Source: a bacterium (lineage in GTDB: Bacteria > Babelota > Babeliae > Babelales > Babelaceae). From it: DNA of 64,000 nucleotides. Location of the stretch: NCBI GenBank assembly GCA_023428375.1, contig JAEYYR010000002.1:310001-374000 (forward strand). The letters are read 5' to 3'. Shown here piece after piece: positions 62,016 to 64,000 of this stretch. The notes beneath the pieces are model-generated. The model ran no database searches. It was not told the origin of the DNA and saw nothing but the letters and a program-made list of their open reading frames with translations. The position numbers and the translations under genes are program-made. The stretch's first letter is position 1. Each line of letters starts with the position of its first letter.

Positions 62016-62354
62016 TTAACCATTCTTTTTCTTGTTATTTGGTTCAAATAATTCTTCTGCCTGTTCCATAGCAATTCTATGTTGATTTTGATTTGCCATG
62101 TTCATTCTTTGTACATGCGAAAATAATAAATTTGAGTTTATGCCCATACATGCTGCTCGGTAGAGAGATTGTACATTCTGAGGCAATTGATTAATTTTTT
62201 CTTCTTTTAATTGATGTAATGTTTGCGTTGTTGGATTTTCGCTTCCAAGATGACGAATTTGGCACTCAAGACGCATGATTTCATCTTTTTCTGGTTGCCA
62301 AGGATCCATTGCATCAAGCGTATTTGATAATAACATGATAAGTAATAATAACAT
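62016..62354 (-). CDS. Small secreted helical protein
   Basis: 112 residues. Signal peptide (MLLLLIMLLSNTLDA), then a helical hydrophilic region (LECQIRHLGSENPT, LHQLKEEKINQLP) and a basic tail NNKKKNG. First gene of the small operon with the 137-residue protein. No family recognised. Confidence 0.6.
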   Translation of the reverse strand: MLLLLIMLLSNTLDAMDPWQPEKDEIMRLECQIRHLGSENPTTQTLHQLKEEKINQLPQNVQSLYRAACMGINSNLLFSHVQRMNMANQNQHRIAMEQAEELFEPNNKKKNG

Positions 62355-62392
62355 GTGTCCCTACTATGTTATGGTTAAAATAAATTAATTCA

Positions 62393-62426
62393 TAAAAAAG
62401 GGTGTAAGATCATTTCTTACACCCTT
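62393..62426 (-). terminator. Intrinsic terminator of argS
   Basis: A 12-bp stem (62398-62409 and 62415-62426, 5-base loop) is followed by TTTTTTA on the minus strand. It begins 4 bases after the argS stop. Confidence 0.88.
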
Positions 62427-62430
62427 AAAA

Positions 62431-64000
62431 TTACATTTTTTCTGGTTGCGTAACACCAAGAAGATTAAAACACGTTTCAAATGTTTTACGCAAGGTCATC
62501 ACTAGAGCCAGGCGTCGACGACTTTGTTCTATGTTTGCTTGATCGACTACTTTATGTTTTGCATAAAAGCGATGAAACATGGTTGCAAGTTCAACCGTAT
62601 AATAGGTCAATAAATGTGTTTGGTAACTGACTCGGATAGTTTCAAGCAATGTAGAGAGTGAAGCGATTTTCTTTAAAATCAACACTTCATCTTCATCAGG
62701 ATTTGCGCAATCAACTAACGTTATTGCTTGCAGTTCTGCAATAGTGCTTGCTTTTTCTAACATACTGCTTGTGCGTACATAGCCGTATTGAATATAATAG
62801 ACTGGATTTTCATCGGTGTGTTTGAGTGCAAGATCAACATCGAATTCTAAATGAGCGTCTGCTTTGCGATGCAAATAGAAGAATCGAGCAACATCGGCAC
62901 CCACGGTTTCGATGACGTCAAATAAAGATACAATCTTGCCGGTACGTTTTGACATACGAACCACGGTACCAGTTTCTTTGATGGTGACCAGTTGGTATAA
63001 AATCACATGCAAATCATCTGCATTGTATCCAAGAGCAGCCATGATTCCCTTTAGTCTGGTTACATAGCTATGATGATCTTGACCAAGTACGAGAATAATT
63101 TTTTTTGCACCACGTTGAATCTTGTTTAAAAGATAGGCAATATCAGCAGCAACATAGGTATATTCTCCTGTGCTTTTGAGTACTACGCGATCCTTGTCAT
63201 CGCCAAAATGGGTTGATTTGAACCACAATGCGCCCTCAGATTCATACAAAAAGCCATTGGCTTTAAGAATATTTAATGCTTCTTTGATGGCGCCACTCAC
63301 ATGGAGAGTTTTTTCAGAAAACCAGGTATCAAATTCGATACCATACATTTGGCAGGTTTCTTGAATACGGCCTAAAAGATAATTTTTTGCATAATCTTCA
63401 AAAAAACTATCAGGAAAGGTTGCAACTTCAGGACCAAATTGTTGCACGCAGGCGCGAGCAAGTTCGATTAAGTATTCACCATGATAGGCGTCCTCAGGTA
63501 ATTCAACGGATTTACCAATTTGTTGTAAGCAACGAATTTTAAGCGAATTTCCAAGCTTGGTTATTTGGGAACCAGCGTCGTTTATATAATATTCTTTAGT
63601 AACTTCATGTCCCAAGTAACGACAAATATTGGCATATACGTCGCCAATTACACCGCTGCGTCCATGGCCAAAATGCAATGGGCCTGTAGGGTTTGCGCTT
63701 ACATATTCAACTGAATAAGAGAGAGGTTCTTGGGGTTTTGAAATAAATGCTGATAAGTCGTGTACAAATAATTCTTTAAAAAGATTTTCTTTGCCGCTTT
63801 GGGTTAAATAAATGTTTAAAAATCCAGGACCTGCAATCTCAATACGTTCGATAAGCGGATGTTTAATAGCATCGACTAATTCTTGAGCCGCCTGGCGCGG
63901 ATTCTTTTTTAAAATTTTTGCGGCATGCAGTGGTGCATTTGAAGAAAAATCGCCAAATTCTACCCGTTGAGGATCGCAGTTTAAAGCAAGTTCGATATGG
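62431..64000 (-). CDS. argS: Arginyl-tRNA synthetase, 5' end outside window
   Basis: The reading frame is open from 64000 to the stop at 62431 (about 522 residues visible); the first residues lie beyond the window. Class I enzyme that charges tRNA-Arg. The N-terminal additional domain end is seen (IEIAGPGFLNIYL), then the HIGH-box region SANPTGPLHFGHGRSG, a KMSKS-like RMSKRTG, and a C-terminal DALR anticodon-binding domain with the usual Tyr-rich start (YIQYGYVRTSSML). The last residues are LGVTQPEKM. A strong terminator follows. Confidence 0.95.
   Translation of the reverse strand, partial: HIELALNCDPQRVEFGDFSSNAPLHAAKILKKNPRQAAQELVDAIKHPLIERIEIAGPGFLNIYLTQSGKENLFKELFVHDLSAFISKPQEPLSYSVEYVSANPTGPLHFGHGRSGVIGDVYANICRYLGHEVTKEYYINDAGSQITKLGNSLKIRCLQQIGKSVELPEDAYHGEYLIELARACVQQFGPEVATFPDSFFEDYAKNYLLGRIQETCQMYGIEFDTWFSEKTLHVSGAIKEALNILKANGFLYESEGALWFKSTHFGDDKDRVVLKSTGEYTYVAADIAYLLNKIQRGAKKIILVLGQDHHSYVTRLKGIMAALGYNADDLHVILYQLVTIKETGTVVRMSKRTGKIVSLFDVIETVGADVARFFYLHRKADAHLEFDVDLALKHTDENPVYYIQYGYVRTSSMLEKASTIAELQAITLVDCANPDEDEVLILKKIASLSTLLETIRVSYQTHLLTYYTVELATMFHRFYAKHKVVDQANIEQSRRRLALVMTLRKTFETCFNLLGVTQPEKM

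Noticed and set aside
1..64000. CRISPR array, insertion sequence, prophage or rRNA
   Set aside because: No regularly spaced repeats, transposase or integrase motifs, phage structural genes or rRNA sequences were seen; the lone lysozyme is not accompanied by phage genes.

Overview
The window is a compact, AT-rich, gene-dense bacterial chromosome segment. It carries a Gram-negative-like housekeeping set (ileS, glyQS, argS, murD, ftsW, rodA, pepA, uvrA, mutS, umuD/umuC, tlyA, degP-like, ktrAB, tRNA-Pro, tRNA-His) embedded among several dozen short proteins that nearly all start with a signal peptide. Those secreted proteins include ankyrin-repeat proteins with an F-box-like N-terminus, Skp1/BTB-like proteins with a propeller-like C-terminus, and exported versions of normally cytosolic enzymes. 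Together these traits suggest a host-associated (protist-associated) bacterium, best matched by candidate phylum Dependentiae (TM6). That is an inference from content; no rRNA lies in the window to prove it.

Layout. 1-3.1 kb: three tandem secreted Skp1/BTB-like proteins (minus strand). 3.3-4.6 kb: a divergent secreted propeller-like protein. 4.6-11.5 kb: a minus-strand operon-like run ileS > glyQS > VTT membrane protein > ktrB > ktrA. 11.7-13.6 kb: five tandem small secreted paralogs (family A) with a fossil of a lambda-type lysozyme gene between the first two. 13.7-16.2 kb: murD-ftsW. 16.2-18.6 kb: three secreted/membrane coiled-coil proteins. 18.7-20.2 kb: pepA. 20.4-25.2 kb: seven small secreted paralogs (family B), interrupted by a YqiJ/YuaF-like protein plus flotillin operon. 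25.2-28.5 kb: a large unknown secreted protein, a Gly/Tyr-rich protein, an exported alpha/beta hydrolase and an exported lambda-type lysozyme. 28.6-32.3 kb: umuC and umuD separated by an inverted VanY-type carboxypeptidase gene, then an exported NlpC/P60 protein. 32.4-38.9 kb: a PEBP-like protein, an exported EEP-family phosphatase/nuclease, a 1167-aa exported PEP-synthase/PPDK-like protein, a small protein and tlyA. 39-43 kb: a DegP-like protease and rodA. 43-47.1 kb: an exported GNAT acetyltransferase, tRNA-Pro, a LiaF-like protein with three tiny membrane proteins, tRNA-His, a prohibitin-like SPFH protein and a frameshifted family B gene. 47.3-51.1 kb: uvrA (lacking its insertion domain), a membrane protein and a Nudix hydrolase. 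51.2-56.9 kb: four F-box-like/ankyrin proteins, the last broken by an in-frame stop. 57-62.4 kb: mutS followed by small secreted proteins. 62.4-64 kb: the 3' part of argS.

How the genes work together. Two themes dominate. First, cell-envelope growth and remodelling: murD, ftsW, rodA, the lysozyme, VanY and NlpC/P60 proteins, DegP and two SPFH scaffolds. Second, a large predicted exported repertoire, including proteins with folds resembling both halves (Skp1/BTB and F-box) of a eukaryotic SCF ubiquitin ligase, which is the most interesting hypothesis in the window. DNA repair (uvrA, mutS, umuD, umuC) is also well represented. I saw no IS element, CRISPR array, rRNA or riboswitch.
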